This document shows positions 32,667 to 43,094 of a stretch of 64,000 nt of DNA, one piece after another (within the stretch, counting starts at the first letter, position 1; each line of letters begins with the position of its first letter). The notes beneath the pieces were generated by a model. The model had not been told where the DNA came from. It searched no databases and saw only the letters and a list, made by a program, of their open reading frames with translations. The stretch is from positions 55,255,532 to 55,319,531 of the forward strand of contig NC_057861.1 of NCBI RefSeq assembly GCF_019393635.1, read 5' to 3'. The translations under genes were made by a program, and so were the position numbers. This DNA comes from Dromiciops gliroides (Eukaryota > Chordata > Mammalia > Microbiotheria > Microbiotheriidae).

Positions 32667-33214
32667 AGGAGCTTACATTCTAAGGAGATACTTCAGGTCT
32701 CAGCTAAATTGGCAGAGTCTGGTTTCCCCTTGATTCTAATGCATTCCCTCTGATGCTTATCTCCAATTTATCTTTAGGCTGTGAGACCCTTGAGAGCAGA
32801 CTTGTCTTTTGCCTTTCTTTGTACCTCCAGCACTTAGCTCAATGCCGGCCACATAGGTGCTTAATAATTCTTACATCATTCTACAATGTAGGATTTGATG
32901 GCCACCACCACAAACTTAATTAGTAACCCCTCTGTCACTTACTTTCCACTGCTTTTTGACTGACTTACACCAACAGTTAAGCGCAAGGCACACACAAAAT
33001 GGATACAAAGTAACCTCAAAGGGAACGACACTAGCGACTGAGAGGACTGGGAAAGGACTCCTGCAGATCTTATCTAAGGTATCTAAGGTAATTACTGTGG
33101 AGGTACTTAAAGCTTAGTTAATAAATGGAGGGCCATGCACTTCATGGAGGGTGATCTCTAAGGTCCCTTCCAGGTCTTCATCTGTGATGCTACGATAACG
33201 TTCACAACTTGCAG

Positions 33215-33320
33215 CGTGATATAGGGTTATGGGCTCAGGATTTGGAGTCGGGAGGACCTGGGTTCGAATCCTGACTGTCATTTACTAGCTGGGTGACCTT
33301 GGGCAAGTCTTTTCTTTGGA
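33215..33320 (+). mobile_element. MIR-type fragment next to the CpG island
   Basis: GATTTGGAGTCGGGAGGACC, TGGGTTCGAATCCTGAC, TTTACTAGCTGGGTGACCTT, GGGCAAGTC: the head and core of an older MIR-like SINE. It abuts the SLC39A3 CpG island. Confidence 0.75.
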
Positions 33321-33379
33321 TCACAGATGAAGGGCTGGAAGGAAGCTTCTAGTCCCACCCCCTCATTTTGCCGAAGAAG

Positions 33380-33960
33380 AAACTGAGGTCCAAGCAGCGA
33401 GGGGAAGGAGAAGGCTTGCCCAAGGCTCGGAGCCTCTGGCCTCCCCCTTGCCGGATCTCCCCTTCTTCCCTCCCTAGTCTCAGGGTCTCTCCCGCCCCCC
33501 GCCCCCACCCATCGAGGAGGGACTGGGGGATAGAGTCGGGCCTGGCAGCGTCGAGGAGAGGCCGAAGACCAAGGCCCGACGGCAGCCAGCGGAGACGGTG
33601 GGTCTGGCCCCTCTGGCCAGGCTTCCTCGGCCCGCCTCCTCCGCAGCCCCAACCCGCGGTCTCCGCCTCCCGCCACGGCCACCCTCGGGTCAGCTCCGCC
33701 ACTTACTTCCCACCAGAAGCAGCGCCCCGGGCCAAGTCGCCGCCTCCGCCGTCGGCCGGCCAACGCCTGGAATCCCGCCCCCTCTCGGTGCTTTACCCCG
33801 CCCCCGCGTCCATGTCGCTGTCCAATTGGCGTTTTCTCACGCCGCAATCAGGAATCTCGTTACTCATTGGCTTGGAAGGCTATCAATCGGAACCTCCGCC
33901 CGCCCACTCAAGCACTCCGCCGAATGGGGTTTAAGAAAAGTGTTCCCCGCCTCAGGGGCT
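33380..33960. promoter_or_regulatory. CpG island promoter of SLC39A3
   Basis: This is the only long GC-rich, CpG-dense block in the window. Minus-strand CCAAT boxes sit at 33870-33866 and 33829-33825. GC boxes (CCCCGCCCCCG on the plus strand, about 33797-33808, and a CCCGCCCCC run at about 33774-33783) lie downstream of them, then the exon 1 donor at 33706. No TATA box is evident. This order is typical of a housekeeping-type TATA-less promoter. The plus side carries a possible divergent exon ending TACG|GTAAGG at 34009, so the island may fire both ways. Confidence 0.75.
33707..33790 (-). other. SLC39A3: Probable SLC39A3 non-coding exon 1
   Basis: On the minus strand GGGAA|GTAAGT forms a consensus donor with GT at 33706-33705, inside a CpG-rich block about 3.8 kb upstream of the first coding exon. 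Human SLC39A3 also starts with a non-coding exon. The start (cap site) is a guess, placed just below two GC boxes. A transcript read joining 33707 to about 29940 would settle it. Confidence 0.5.
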
Positions 33961-34329
33961 GCAGAGTGCTCCGAGGAAAAAGACCCGGGGAGAAACGGCT
34001 ACCTGTACGGTAAGGGTTCTGGAGGTAGGACATTTTAAGAGCTGTCCAAGAGAGCTGGTGCTGAATCTCCTTTGAACTCAAGGATGGTTTGGGGGTCTTT
34101 CCATAGATTATTTACCCAACCCCCACCAGGGGGCAAGCCTATTACAGTGTTTGGATGGGGGAAGATTTCCTTTCGAAAAACCACCACAAATAATAGCTCA
34201 CATTTATAGAAATTTGAAGGCTCAAGGCCTACTCCCAAAAGGCAGGCTGTGGTGGGACAAGCAGGTGGAGGTTTAAGGTTGCCAAGGTCTCCCAGCACAA
34301 TCAACATAGGTGCCAGATGCTCAACTCCT

Positions 34330-35330
34330 ATTCTCTCATCCCCCATACCCAATCTGTTGCGTCTGTTGCTCATTCTACCCTCATGACATCTCTCCTATAT
34401 GTCCCCTTCTCTCCCCTGACACTACCACCACCCAGGAACAAGCTCTCAGCACTTCAAACTTGAACTATTGCAGTAGCCTTCTAGTTGTTCTCTCTACTTC
34501 ATCTCTCTCTACTCCAATCTATTCTCCACTCAGCTATCAAAATGATCTTCCCAAAGTTAAAGTATGGCCATTGGTTTTTGTTGTTCAGTCGAGTCAGACT
34601 CTTTGTGACCTCATTTAGGATTTTCTTGGCAAAGAGTGGTTTGAAATTTCTTTTTCCAGTTCGTTTTACAGATGGGGAAACAGGCAAATAGGATTAGGTG
34701 ACTTGCCCAGGGTCACACAGCTATTAAGTGTCTGAGACTATATTTGAACTCAGGAAGATGAATCTTCCTGGCTTCAGGCTCAGCACTCTATCTGCTGCAC
34801 CACCTAGCTGCCCTAAGTATGACCATATCACTCCAATATTCAATAAACTCCAGTGACTCCCTATTGCCCTTAGGATCAAATATAAAATCCTCTCAATTTT
34901 AAAGTCTTTCATAATCTGGTCCCTTCCTATTTCTCCAGTATCCTTACACCTTCCTTCCTTCCATGTACTTTGCAATCCAGTGAAATTGTCCTTCTTCACA
35001 CATAACACCCCATCTCCCTACTCCATTAATTTTCATAGCTGTCTCCCATCTATGAAATGTTCTTCCTGCTCATCTCTGCCTCCTGGCTTCTTTCAAATCT
35101 CAGCTAAAAATCTCACCTTCTGCAAGAAGCTTTTTCCAGTTTCCCTCAATGTGATCTTCCCTCTGAAATTATCTGCTATTTATGCTATATAAATCTTTTT
35201 TTGTAAATAGTTGTTTGCATATTATCTCCACCATTATATTGTTAGTAGTTTGAGGTCATTGAATGTTTTCACATTCCTTTGTATCTCCATTCCTTAGTAT
35301 AAGCATGCACTTTGTTGACTTGTTCATTTA
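34330..35330 (+). mobile_element. L2 LINE 3' region
   Basis: TTGCAGTAGCCTTCTAGTTG, AATGATCTTCCCAAAGTTAA, CTCCAGTGACTCCCTATTGC, AAATATAAAATCCTCTC, ATGAAATGTTCTTCCTGCTC and CTTTGTATCTCCATTCCTTAG follow the L2 order. A SINE interrupts it at 34571-34814. Confidence 0.85.
34571..34814 (-). mobile_element. Marsupial MAR1-like SINE (tRNA/RTE-type) in the L2
   Basis: The plus-strand text TTGTTGTTCAGTCGAGTCAG ACTCTTTGTGACCTCATTT is the RTE-like (BovB-like) end, and TCACACAGCTATTAAGTGTC then CACCTAGCTGCCC is the SINE-type body. Target duplication AAGTATGGCCA (34560-34570) and AAGTATGACCA (34815-34825). Confidence 0.85.
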
Positions 35331-35339
35331 ACTTGACTT

Positions 35340-35705
35340 ATGAGAGAGAACATAATTCTCATACCATATGACTATGCAGGATTGGATGCGCTCCACTGCA
35401 TCAAGATAAGATGGAAAAACCATAGGACTTAGTCAAGAGATCTAAGTTAGAATTCTAGCTGTGTATCCCTGGGCAAGTCATTCTACTTCTTTATCTGCTT
35501 CTTTTTCCATAAAATGCACATTAATACATTTTCTCTACTCACCTCAGAGTAGTTGTGAAGAGAAAGCTTTTGTTAAACATCAGAATGTAATAATAATTAT
35601 TGTCATTTGTATCAACGTCAATAATTTCTAGTATATTATCCTAAAGCAATCTTTTCAATGCAGTTATTTGTTAACAACTTAGCACACAATATAGCAAATG
35701 ATACT
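35340..35705. other. MIR-like fragment and unclassified sequence
   Basis: GTGTATCCCTGGGCAAGTCATTC at about 35460 is MIR-like. The rest is AT-rich and unassigned. Confidence 0.45.
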
Positions 35706-35708
35706 TGC

Positions 35709-35849
35709 TTTTTTGTGGGGCAATAGGGGTTAAGTGACATACACAGGGTCACCCAACTAGTAAGTATCAAGTGTCTGAGTCCAGATTTGAACTCAGGTCC
35801 TCCTGAATCCAGGGCTGGTGCTTTATCCACTGTGCCACCTAGCTGCTCC
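35709..35849 (-). mobile_element. Marsupial CORE-SINE, type B
   Basis: Reverse copy ending GTGCCACCTAGCTGCTCC on the plus strand. Confidence 0.93.
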
Positions 35850-35878
35850 AATGTGACTACTTTTAAAAGCAAGTATCA

Positions 35879-36027
35879 GGGGCACTGCTAGGTGGTGCAG
35901 TGGATAAAGCACCAGCCCTGGATTCAGGAGTACCTGAGTTCAAATCCAGCCTCAGACACTTGACACTTACTAGCTGGGTGACCCTGGGCAAGTCACTTAA
36001 CCCTCATTGCCCAAAACAACAACAAAA
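35879..36027 (+). mobile_element. Marsupial CORE-SINE, type B
   Basis: GGTGGTGCAGTGGATAAAGC, ACTTGACACTTACTAGCTGG, CCTCATTGCCC and an A-rich tail. It lies 30 nt from the previous, oppositely oriented SINE. Confidence 0.93.
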
Positions 36028-36029
36028 AG

Positions 36030-36980
36030 TAGTTACATTAGGACTACTTTAAATTTATTCCCATTAAGCTGCTGTTGCCAAGACACATTTTTGGAATTGT
36101 CTTTAGAGCCAGACAAAGCAATTTCGTTACTTGGTAGACATTCCACTTTGGCCCTAAATGTGAGACTAACTCACATTTCTATGACATTTTACAATGCATG
36201 TTCCTCAAAACAACCATTTGAGGTAGATATGAAGTACTAGTTTTATGATACCAGCACCCAGCAGTTTCCAGATCCAACTTCTCTGGCATCTTTTTTTTTT
36301 TTGTTTTTTTTTTTTGCTTTTGCATCTTTGATACATCACTCTTAGAAGTCATCTAGTCTAATTCTACCTGAAGCATGAATCTTCAGCATTCCTAGTATGG
36401 TCACTCACCTTATATCCAAACACCTATGATGGGTAATTCATTGTCTGTTGAGGCAGTCCATTCCATTTTTAGAGAGTTTTAACTATTAGGAAGTGTCTTG
36501 TATTTATTACTGGAGATGGCTTTCCAATCCCAGATCTACAGTTCAGTGTGATCTCTTTCCTGGACTCCCTTACTATATTTCCATTTGCCTTCTAGTTATT
36601 TTCACTTGAATTTCCCAAAGTGGTAACAGAGTGTAGTGGAAAGAGCATTGAACCTAAACTTTGGTGTAATGGAAAATTAGTCTCAGATACAAAAGATGTG
36701 AGTTTGACTCAACTCTGCCAGTTGCTAGTTGTGTAACTTATATGGACAGGTCACTTAAACTTCTCGGAATAATTTTTGAGAGAAATATTGGGATAATAAA
36801 CCTTTCTCAACCTACTTCATGGAATATTAGTCCCTCCCTTTCCTATCTATCCTTCACAGATACAATGGGGTCATTCTCATTCCAAAAGTTTCTGGGATCC
36901 TTATTGCCTTCTCTGATGTAGTTTTGCAATCTATTTCACAATATTCCTCTTTAAGCACAGCAGATTCCAGGGAAAATCAA
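36030..36980. other. Unclassified, with a MIR-like middle
   Basis: A decayed CR1/L2-like part at about 36340-36560 (GTCTGTTGAGGCAGTCCATT CC) and MIR-like text at about 36630-36790. No gene. Confidence 0.45.
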
Positions 36981-36984
36981 CTAC

Positions 36985-37310
36985 TTAATGGTCCAAGATT
37001 GTTCCAAAGGATTCATGCTCTCCAAATCCAGAAAAAAAAGAACTGTGGAGTCTAGATGCAGATTGAACCATACTATTTCTATTTTTTCCCCTTTTTGCTC
37101 TGATTCTTCTTGTACAGCATGTGACTAATGCAGAAATATGTTTAATGTGATTGTACATATATAACCTATATCAGATTGCTTGCTATCTTGGGGAGGGGGG
37201 AGGGAGAAAAAATTGAAACTAGAAATCTTATAAAAACAAATGTTGAAAACTATCTCTACATGTAACTGGAAAATAATAAAATACTTTTATGGAAAAAATA
37301 AAAGATATAA
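36985..37310 (+). mobile_element. L1 3' UTR, 5'-truncated
   Basis: GTTCCAAAGGATTCATGCTC, GATTGTACATATATAACC, TCAGATTGCTTGCTATCTTG, then AAATAATAAAATACTTTT at the end. Confidence 0.85.
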
Positions 37311-37458
37311 ATAATAAATTGCAAATGTATACCTTTAAAAAAAGAGAGTCAACTACTTAAACTGTTCCCTAAACAAAACATGCCAGTTTTCATCATGAAC
37401 CCATTCCCTACTCTCTTGTGCTTCCTCCTCATCTGTACCGTTAAGAATCCTTTGTCCT

Positions 37459-37611
37459 GGGGCAGCTAGGTGGCGCAGTGGATAGAGCAATGGCCCTGGA
37501 TTCAGGAGGACCTGAGTTCAAATCCGGCCTCAGACATTTAACATTTACTAGCTGTGTGACCCTGGGCAAGTCACTTAACCCCAATTGCCTCACACAAAAC
37601 AAACAAAAACA
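37459..37611 (+). mobile_element. Marsupial CORE-SINE, type A, first of a same-site pair
   Basis: AAGAATCCTTTGTCCT at 37443-37458 and 37612-37627. Confidence 0.95.
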
Positions 37612-37627
37612 AAGAATCCTTTGTCCT

Positions 37628-37759
37628 AGGGCAGCTAGATGGCACAGTAGATAGAGTACCAGTCCTGGGATCAGAAGGACCTGAGTTCAAATCTAGCCTC
37701 AGACACTTACTAGCTATGTAACACTGGGCCAGCCACTTAAACCCAATTTCTTTCCCCAA
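37628..37759 (+). mobile_element. Marsupial CORE-SINE, second of a same-site pair
   Basis: Starts right after the second AAGAATCCTTTGTCCT copy. A weaker AAAATCTTTTGCC copy follows at about 37760-37773. Confidence 0.9.
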
Positions 37760-38020
37760 AAAAATCTTTTGCCAAAGGCCCAATTCCTCCATAAAGCCTT
37801 TCCCCTTATCTCCACCCATCCAACTAAATGATTTTTCTCCCTCAAATTTTCCATGAACACCTTGCTGACTCTTTCCCTCACCCCATCTCCTCTCTATCTA
37901 GTATTATACTTACCTCTGTACCTCTCATGTCCCCCATTGTAATTCAATTTAATGAACCCACTAAGTGCCAGGCACTGTGCTAAATGGTGGGAATAAGAAA
38001 ATAAGAAAAAGAACAATCCT

Positions 38021-38180
38021 GGGGCAGCTAGGTGGCTCAGTGGATAAAGCACCAGCCCTGGATTCAGGAGGATGTGAGTTCAAATCCGTCCTCAGACACC
38101 TGACACTTGCTAGCTGTGTGACCCTGGGCAAGTCACTTAACCTTCATTGCCCAGAAAGAAAAAAAAAGAAAGAAAGAAAA
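38021..38180 (+). mobile_element. Marsupial CORE-SINE, type B
   Basis: Flanked by AAGAAAAAGAACAATCCT at 38003-38020 and 38181-38198. The tail is A/GAAA-rich. Confidence 0.95.
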
Positions 38181-38337
38181 AAGAAAAAGAACAATCCTGA
38201 CCCTCAAACACCTTACTCTCTAATTTGGGCAAGACAATACACAAAAGGAAGTTTGATGGGTGGGTACGGGGGAGGTTGTGAAAGTCATACCCCGGTTCCC
38301 AATTCATCAAGGAGTACCAGAGCCTTTGGAAGGAGTT

Positions 38338-38362
38338 TTTTGTTTTGTTTTGTTTTGTTTTG
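38338..38362. repeat. TTTTG simple repeat
   Basis: Five pentanucleotide units, possibly the reverse tail of a lost SINE. Confidence 0.8.
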
Positions 38363-38429
38363 TTGCTCTGGCCTTCAGCCCTCCAGTTAGAAGGGATAAG
38401 CTACTGAAGGTATGATAGTGGTATGATGT

Positions 38430-38620
38430 ACTGAGTAGAGTAGTAATGAACTTGGAGTCAGGAAGATCTGAGTTCAAATCCTACTGCAAGACACTCAGAA
38501 CCTGTGAGACCTTGGGCAATTCATTTAATTTTTCTAAACTTCAGTGTCTCTGTCAGCATATTGTGAAGCTTAGACTCAAAAGCTTCTTAAAGTCTCTTTC
38601 CAGTTCTAAATCTATGATCC
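38430..38620 (+). mobile_element. MIR-type SINE
   Basis: GAACTTGGAGTCAGGAAGAT CTGAGTTCAAATCC, GAGACCTTGGGCAATTC. Confidence 0.75.
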
Positions 38621-38639
38621 TATTGCTTATATTGTATAT

Positions 38640-39325
38640 AATTCTATGATCTTCCAGACATTATTCTTAGTTCTGCCCTCTGGAATCAAGCAAAACAGGA
38701 ATAGTCCCTTTCCAACCTGAGAGTCCTTCAAATCCTTGAAGAGAGTTATCATGTCCCTGCTAGGCTTCTCTACAACCAGTTTCTTTATTTTATCTTCATA
38801 ACAGTTTGAATCACCTTATCATACTATTGACTCTCTGCTTGTTTGTCGATATCTTTTCTAAAATTCAGAATTTATTGGATACCTACTATATGCAAAATTC
38901 AGGTGCAAGACTAAAATGAAGTCAGAGGGGAAGGATGGGGCAGCTGGGATTGGATCATGGAGTTTGGTAGCCTTGGATTCCTTGGGCTGGGAGAGTAGAG
39001 GAAAAACCAGAAAAGCTTGTACTTTTTCTGCATGGATATACTGGGCTACAGTTACACAGCAGGTCATTAATCACTTAGGCAGCTTTGTCATGACTTTGAA
39101 ATTCCAAGTGAGTTGATTTTCTCTATAATTTCCTTCAAGACTTCCAGGAATTAGTGACATCTTCAGGAGGCACGATCCTTTCAGCACTGCAGATCCCAAC
39201 TCCTCCATGCCTCAGTAGATAGCCTTCATAGGAAGCTGTGGCCACTGTATTCATTACCTAATGACCAGAGAATGTTCTTGTTACAGACCTACTAGACTCA
39301 AGCTAGACTGGTCTTTAGAATATAA
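38640..39325. other. Decayed CR1/L3-like start, then unclassified sequence
   Basis: CTTGAAGAGAGTTATCATGTCC at about 38738 is reverse L3-like. The remainder has no recognised content. Confidence 0.4.
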
Positions 39326-39332
39326 ACCATCA

Positions 39333-39505
39333 GGGGGCAGCTAGGTGGTGCAGTGAATAAAGCACCGGCCCTGGATTTAGGAGGACCTGAGTTCAAATTC
39401 AGCCTCAGATACTTGACACTTACTAGCTGTGTGACCCTGGGCAAGTCATTTAACCCTCATTGCCCCACAAAATAAAACAAAACAAAACAAACAACAAACA
39501 ACAAA
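39333..39505 (+). mobile_element. Marsupial CORE-SINE, type B
   Basis: GGTGGTGCAGTGAATAAAGC, CTTGACACTTACTAGCTG, CCTCATTGCCCCAC and an AAAAC/AAC tail. AACCATC-like text flanks both sides. Confidence 0.93.
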
Positions 39506-39509
39506 AAAA

Positions 39510-40030
39510 ACCCATCTCCAGTTTGATGGGACTGCCTGGATCTTACACTCACCTGGAATAGCCTTTTAGATTTCAGAGTGATGTCCATTACAACAGAATA
39601 TGACTTCCAATCAACAAAGAAAAAGACTTGCCAAAATATTTGGAACTATGCCCAAAGCAGATGTACTACTACTAGAGATAGGGTCATCTCTGCCTTCTAG
39701 CTCTTCCTCCTCTACCTTCCAGGAGGTGGTTTTGGTCCTTTAAGACATTCATTATAGTTATCAATGGTTTTTATGCCACCTAGTTACCCTATATAAATGT
39801 TAGCTATCATCATCATTGTTAACGAAGCTCACTCACTACTTCCTTTCAAAATATTCACCAACCATGTCTTTAATGGTACTTTCTAGAATTTTCCTCAGAA
39901 TAAAAGTCTGGACAATTTAATTAACCTGCTAAGTGCCAGGGTTTGGTAGAGTTTGCAAACTCTGTTCTCTCTTTTTTTTTTTTTTCCTACCTGGAACAAT
40001 CTTGTGGCACCTTTTCTGTTTTCCATAATT
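39510..40030. other. Unclassified sequence
   Basis: Some decayed CR1/L3-like text; no gene. Confidence 0.35.
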
Positions 40031-40045
40031 TTAAATAGTATGTAG

Positions 40046-40210
40046 GGGGCAGCTAGATGGCACAGTGGATAGAGCACCGGCCCTGGATTCAGGAGTACCT
40101 GAGTTCAAATCCGGCCTCAGACACTTAACACTTACTAGCTGTGTGACCCTGGGCAAGTCACTTAACCCCAATTGCCTTACTAAAAAAAAAAAAAAAAATT
40201 GAAAATAAAT
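40046..40210 (+). mobile_element. Marsupial CORE-SINE, type A
   Basis: AAATAGTATGTAG copies at 40033-40045 and 40211-40223 flank it. Confidence 0.96.
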
Positions 40211-40359
40211 AAATAGTATGTAGTGACTCGCATGTGCCTTATTTCAGAACCTGAGGATATAGCTCACCTAGACTAAATAATCTGAATTCATCCAGGACAA
40301 ATAGGTGCTCTCTCACTATCAACTTATCTTGGGCATCTACTCCTTGTTGCCCACCTTGG

Positions 40360-40520
40360 TTTTGTCATTTCTTCTGGGAATGCTCTCTTTCCTCAGAGGT
40401 CTTCAAGAAGAGGCTGAACAACTCCTCATCAGGAATGCTGTAGGAGATATTCCTTTCATATAAGGGTTGAAGTTGATGGTCACACAAGTCCTTTCCAACA
40501 CTCAAATTCTGTGATTTTGT
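40360..40520 (+). mobile_element. CR1/L3 3' tip
   Basis: GAGGTCTTCAAGAAGAGGCTG, then GTCCTTTCCAACACTCAAATTCTGTG: the last part of the L3 3' UTR. Confidence 0.75.
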
Positions 40521-40539
40521 GTTTTCCAATGTAATACAC

Positions 40540-41235
40540 TTGTGATAAAATAATGGAATTTGGCAGATGCCCAGGGACCCCACCTGATTGACTTAGTATT
40601 GTTTGAATTGGTTGAGAATGAAAAACTAAGTACCTACTTGGGGATGATTGGATGGAGGTCACACCTGACCGGCCCTGAGTGACATGTTGGTGTACTACTG
40701 ATGTCAGCAGGAGACCACTCTCAGCCAATCAGCTTGAAGGACCTCCCCTTTGGGGAAGGGAGAGAGAAACTAGGAAGGGGATGCTCGCTCATAGAAAAAC
40801 TCTCTTTTTGGTGAGCTTCGGAGCATACCAGAGAGGGACTACACAGTTGACTCTCATTGAAACTATGAACCCCAGGTGGTGTTTGTGGAAGCAAAGCCAG
40901 CTCCTTGAGCTAGCCGAGCTGGAAGAAAGTTTGGGGTTTGAGTCAGTCTTTGCTAGTGCCAGGGAGCTTATTTGTTTTCTCTTCCCCTACTCCCTAGTCC
41001 CTTGCTTTATTAACTTCACCCCTTTGTTGTAAATTTTGTTCCCATTAATAAAACCTGGTTTGTTTGTGGAAAAGAGGCTGTTAATCTCCTTTCTTATTAG
41101 CCTAGGAGAAATAACTAAAAAAGGCAGTTTTGAAGGGAAAAACTTTGGACCTAGAGGCCTTTCATTATTTTCTGAATTCCAATGTTATGGCGAGCCACCC
41201 AATTAACTCTCCCCATAATAAATTTGGCCCTTACA
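40540..41235 (+). mobile_element. LTR relic (endogenous retrovirus-like)
   Basis: Ends TTGGCCCTTACA after an AATAAA signal at about 41047 and a GGCGAGCCACCCAATTAACT block. It resembles the end of the element at 42431-42943. The 5' border is approximate. No internal viral region is attached; old. Confidence 0.6.
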
Positions 41236-41239
41236 CACT

Positions 41240-41600
41240 ACAACCACCCTAGTTCAGATCTCATAGACTCACCTCCATCTCTCCCCAGTCCAGTCTATCC
41301 TCCAGTTGCTGAAGTGATGCTCATATTCCTTGAGGACAAGTCTCTGTCATTCTTATGCTCAATCAACTCCAATGTTACCTTTAGGATCAAATGCAAACTC
41401 CTGGGTTTAGCTTTTAAAATCCCTCAAAATCAGGCTCCAATCTCCCTTTCTGGCCTTATTATATAAATAGATAGAGCACAGGACTAGTCAGGAAGACATG
41501 AGTTTGAATCCTCCCTCTAATACTATCTGTGTCACTCTGGGCAAGTCACTTGTCTGCCTCGGTTTCTTCATATGTAAAATGAAGATAATAGCACCTAAGT
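41240..41600 (+). mobile_element. L2 fragment and MIR fragment
   Basis: AATGTTACCTTTAGGATCAA ATGCAAACTCC and TTTTAAAATCCCTCAAAATC are L2. Then MIR text GAGTTTGAATCCTCCCTCTA and CTCTGGGCAAGTCACTTGTC. Confidence 0.7.
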
Positions 41601-41609
41601 CTTAGAGTG

Positions 41610-41940
41610 GTTGAGCTATTTCTAAGAATTTTGCAAACTTCAGAGTTCTATATAAGTACCAGCTATATTCATGTGTTTTTCATTCTTACATTCCTCATGC
41701 ACATTACATTTCCCATGTCTGCCCTTTTGCAGAGTCTGTCTCCTATGCCTGGAACACACTCCTATTCACTTTCACAGATCTGTTATTGTTCCAGGAAGTG
41801 ATATGGCAGTCTACTCCCCTATGCCCCACTTCTCATCCTGTTGGCTACCATTCCACATATATGTTGTCTCTCCCTTTTATAACATAAGCTCCTTGAGGAC
41901 CAGAACTGCCTTTGCATCACATTCTGTCTTTTGTAAAGAT
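41610..41940 (+). mobile_element. L2 3'-end fragment
   Basis: CTATGCCTGGAACACACTCC, TAACATAAGCTCCTTGAGGA, CCAGAACTGCCTTTGCATC. Confidence 0.65.
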
Positions 41941-41945
41941 TAGAA

Positions 41946-42346
41946 TGATGCCACCTGCTGGAGACTTACTGTAGAAAAGCTGATAGGCCTCTGAGGGCAA
42001 GTCATGTGGTCAAGGTCCTTAGCATCAGGAAGTGACATTTGCTCGTGGGTACTGTCTATCAAGGCTACCAGCCAATCAACTTGAGGAGCCTCCCATTTCT
42101 GGGAGGGGAACATGAAGTAGGAAGCTGATGCTGGCGGAGGGGTTCTGTCTCTTTTGGTTCCTGACCTCACCATGGTGGGTCAGATGATAGGGTCTCTTAG
42201 AAATAGTTAGATTTTTACCTTTCTCTCTGATCCTAATGCTCTTTAATAAATACTTAAACATTTAAATACTCTTGCTAAAGCTTATAATTTATTGGCAACC
42301 ACTCATTAGATTTTAGATAGTTTAGTTAGAATTTTAGACCCTTACA
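41946..42346 (+). mobile_element. Solo LTR relic, same family as 2666-3025
   Basis: Opens TGATGCCACCTGCTGG, shares the GCATCAGGAAGTGACATTTG and CTCTTGCTAAAGCTTATAAT blocks with the minus-strand copy at 2666-3025, and ends TTAGACCCTTACA. An AATAAA lies at about 42245. No internal viral genes. Confidence 0.75.
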
Positions 42347-42430
42347 CTTTGTATCTTCAACATGTACAAGAGTTCTTGGCACATGGTAAAGATATTCTTT
42401 TTTGTAAAGAATTGTTATTTGAAGTTTTTA

Positions 42431-42943
42431 TGCCTCAGTGCGCACTGGCCTGGGGCTCTGCAAACCGCACAGTGCTCCACCCACTGGTTGTAGCTATTGC
42501 CATGGCACTGGCACCTCACGTCATCACCACTTATGGATGCCTACATGGGCCTGGCAAAATTATAATGATTGGAAGCCTAGTGAGGGCAGTCACGTGACTG
42601 TCAGAGCGGCCATCCAATTGGCTGGGGACTGTGTGGGGGTGCTGGGAGAAGGGAGTTTTTTTGTCTGGCATTCTAGCTGGAAGCTGGAAGGTGACAGGAA
42701 TGGGGCTGTGTATTCTCAGCTGATTCCTGGTCAGTGGTATTTTTTCAGGTTGTATAATTTCCCTTTCCCCATTTTATTTCCTTTCCCTTGATCCTACTGA
42801 TCTTGTTTGTGGTTTTTTTTAAGTTTGTTCTTGTTAAAATAAATCCTGTTCTGTTTTGAGGGAGGCTGCCAGTCTCCTTCCTTGCCCCAATATTGCAGCG
42901 ACCCGCTTAGCTAACACTCCCCAATTAAAAATTGGTCCCCACA
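42431..42943 (+). mobile_element. LTR relic (class I-like), about 510 bp
   Basis: CTTGTTAAAATAAATCCTGT, then CCAATATTGCAGCGACCCGC and the end block CTCCCCAATTAAAAATTGGT CCCCACA, a form common in marsupial retroviral LTRs. Start approximate. No internal region seen. Confidence 0.6.
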
Positions 42944-43094
42944 TTTTTCATTCATTCTTCATTCATTTGATTCTAAGACCAGAAATGAGTGGCATGATAA
43001 GGACTGAACTAAAGATAAAGACTGAACTTGCCAATACTTTGAGACCTCACTGGTTAACTTAAAAAAAAAAAAAAGATGAAATGCTGTGGTTTAA

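Noticed and set aside
33278-33934. Overlapping frames of up to 189 codons on both strands
   Set aside because: GC-rich CpG-island DNA has few stop codons; Arg/Pro/Gly-rich content with no motif.
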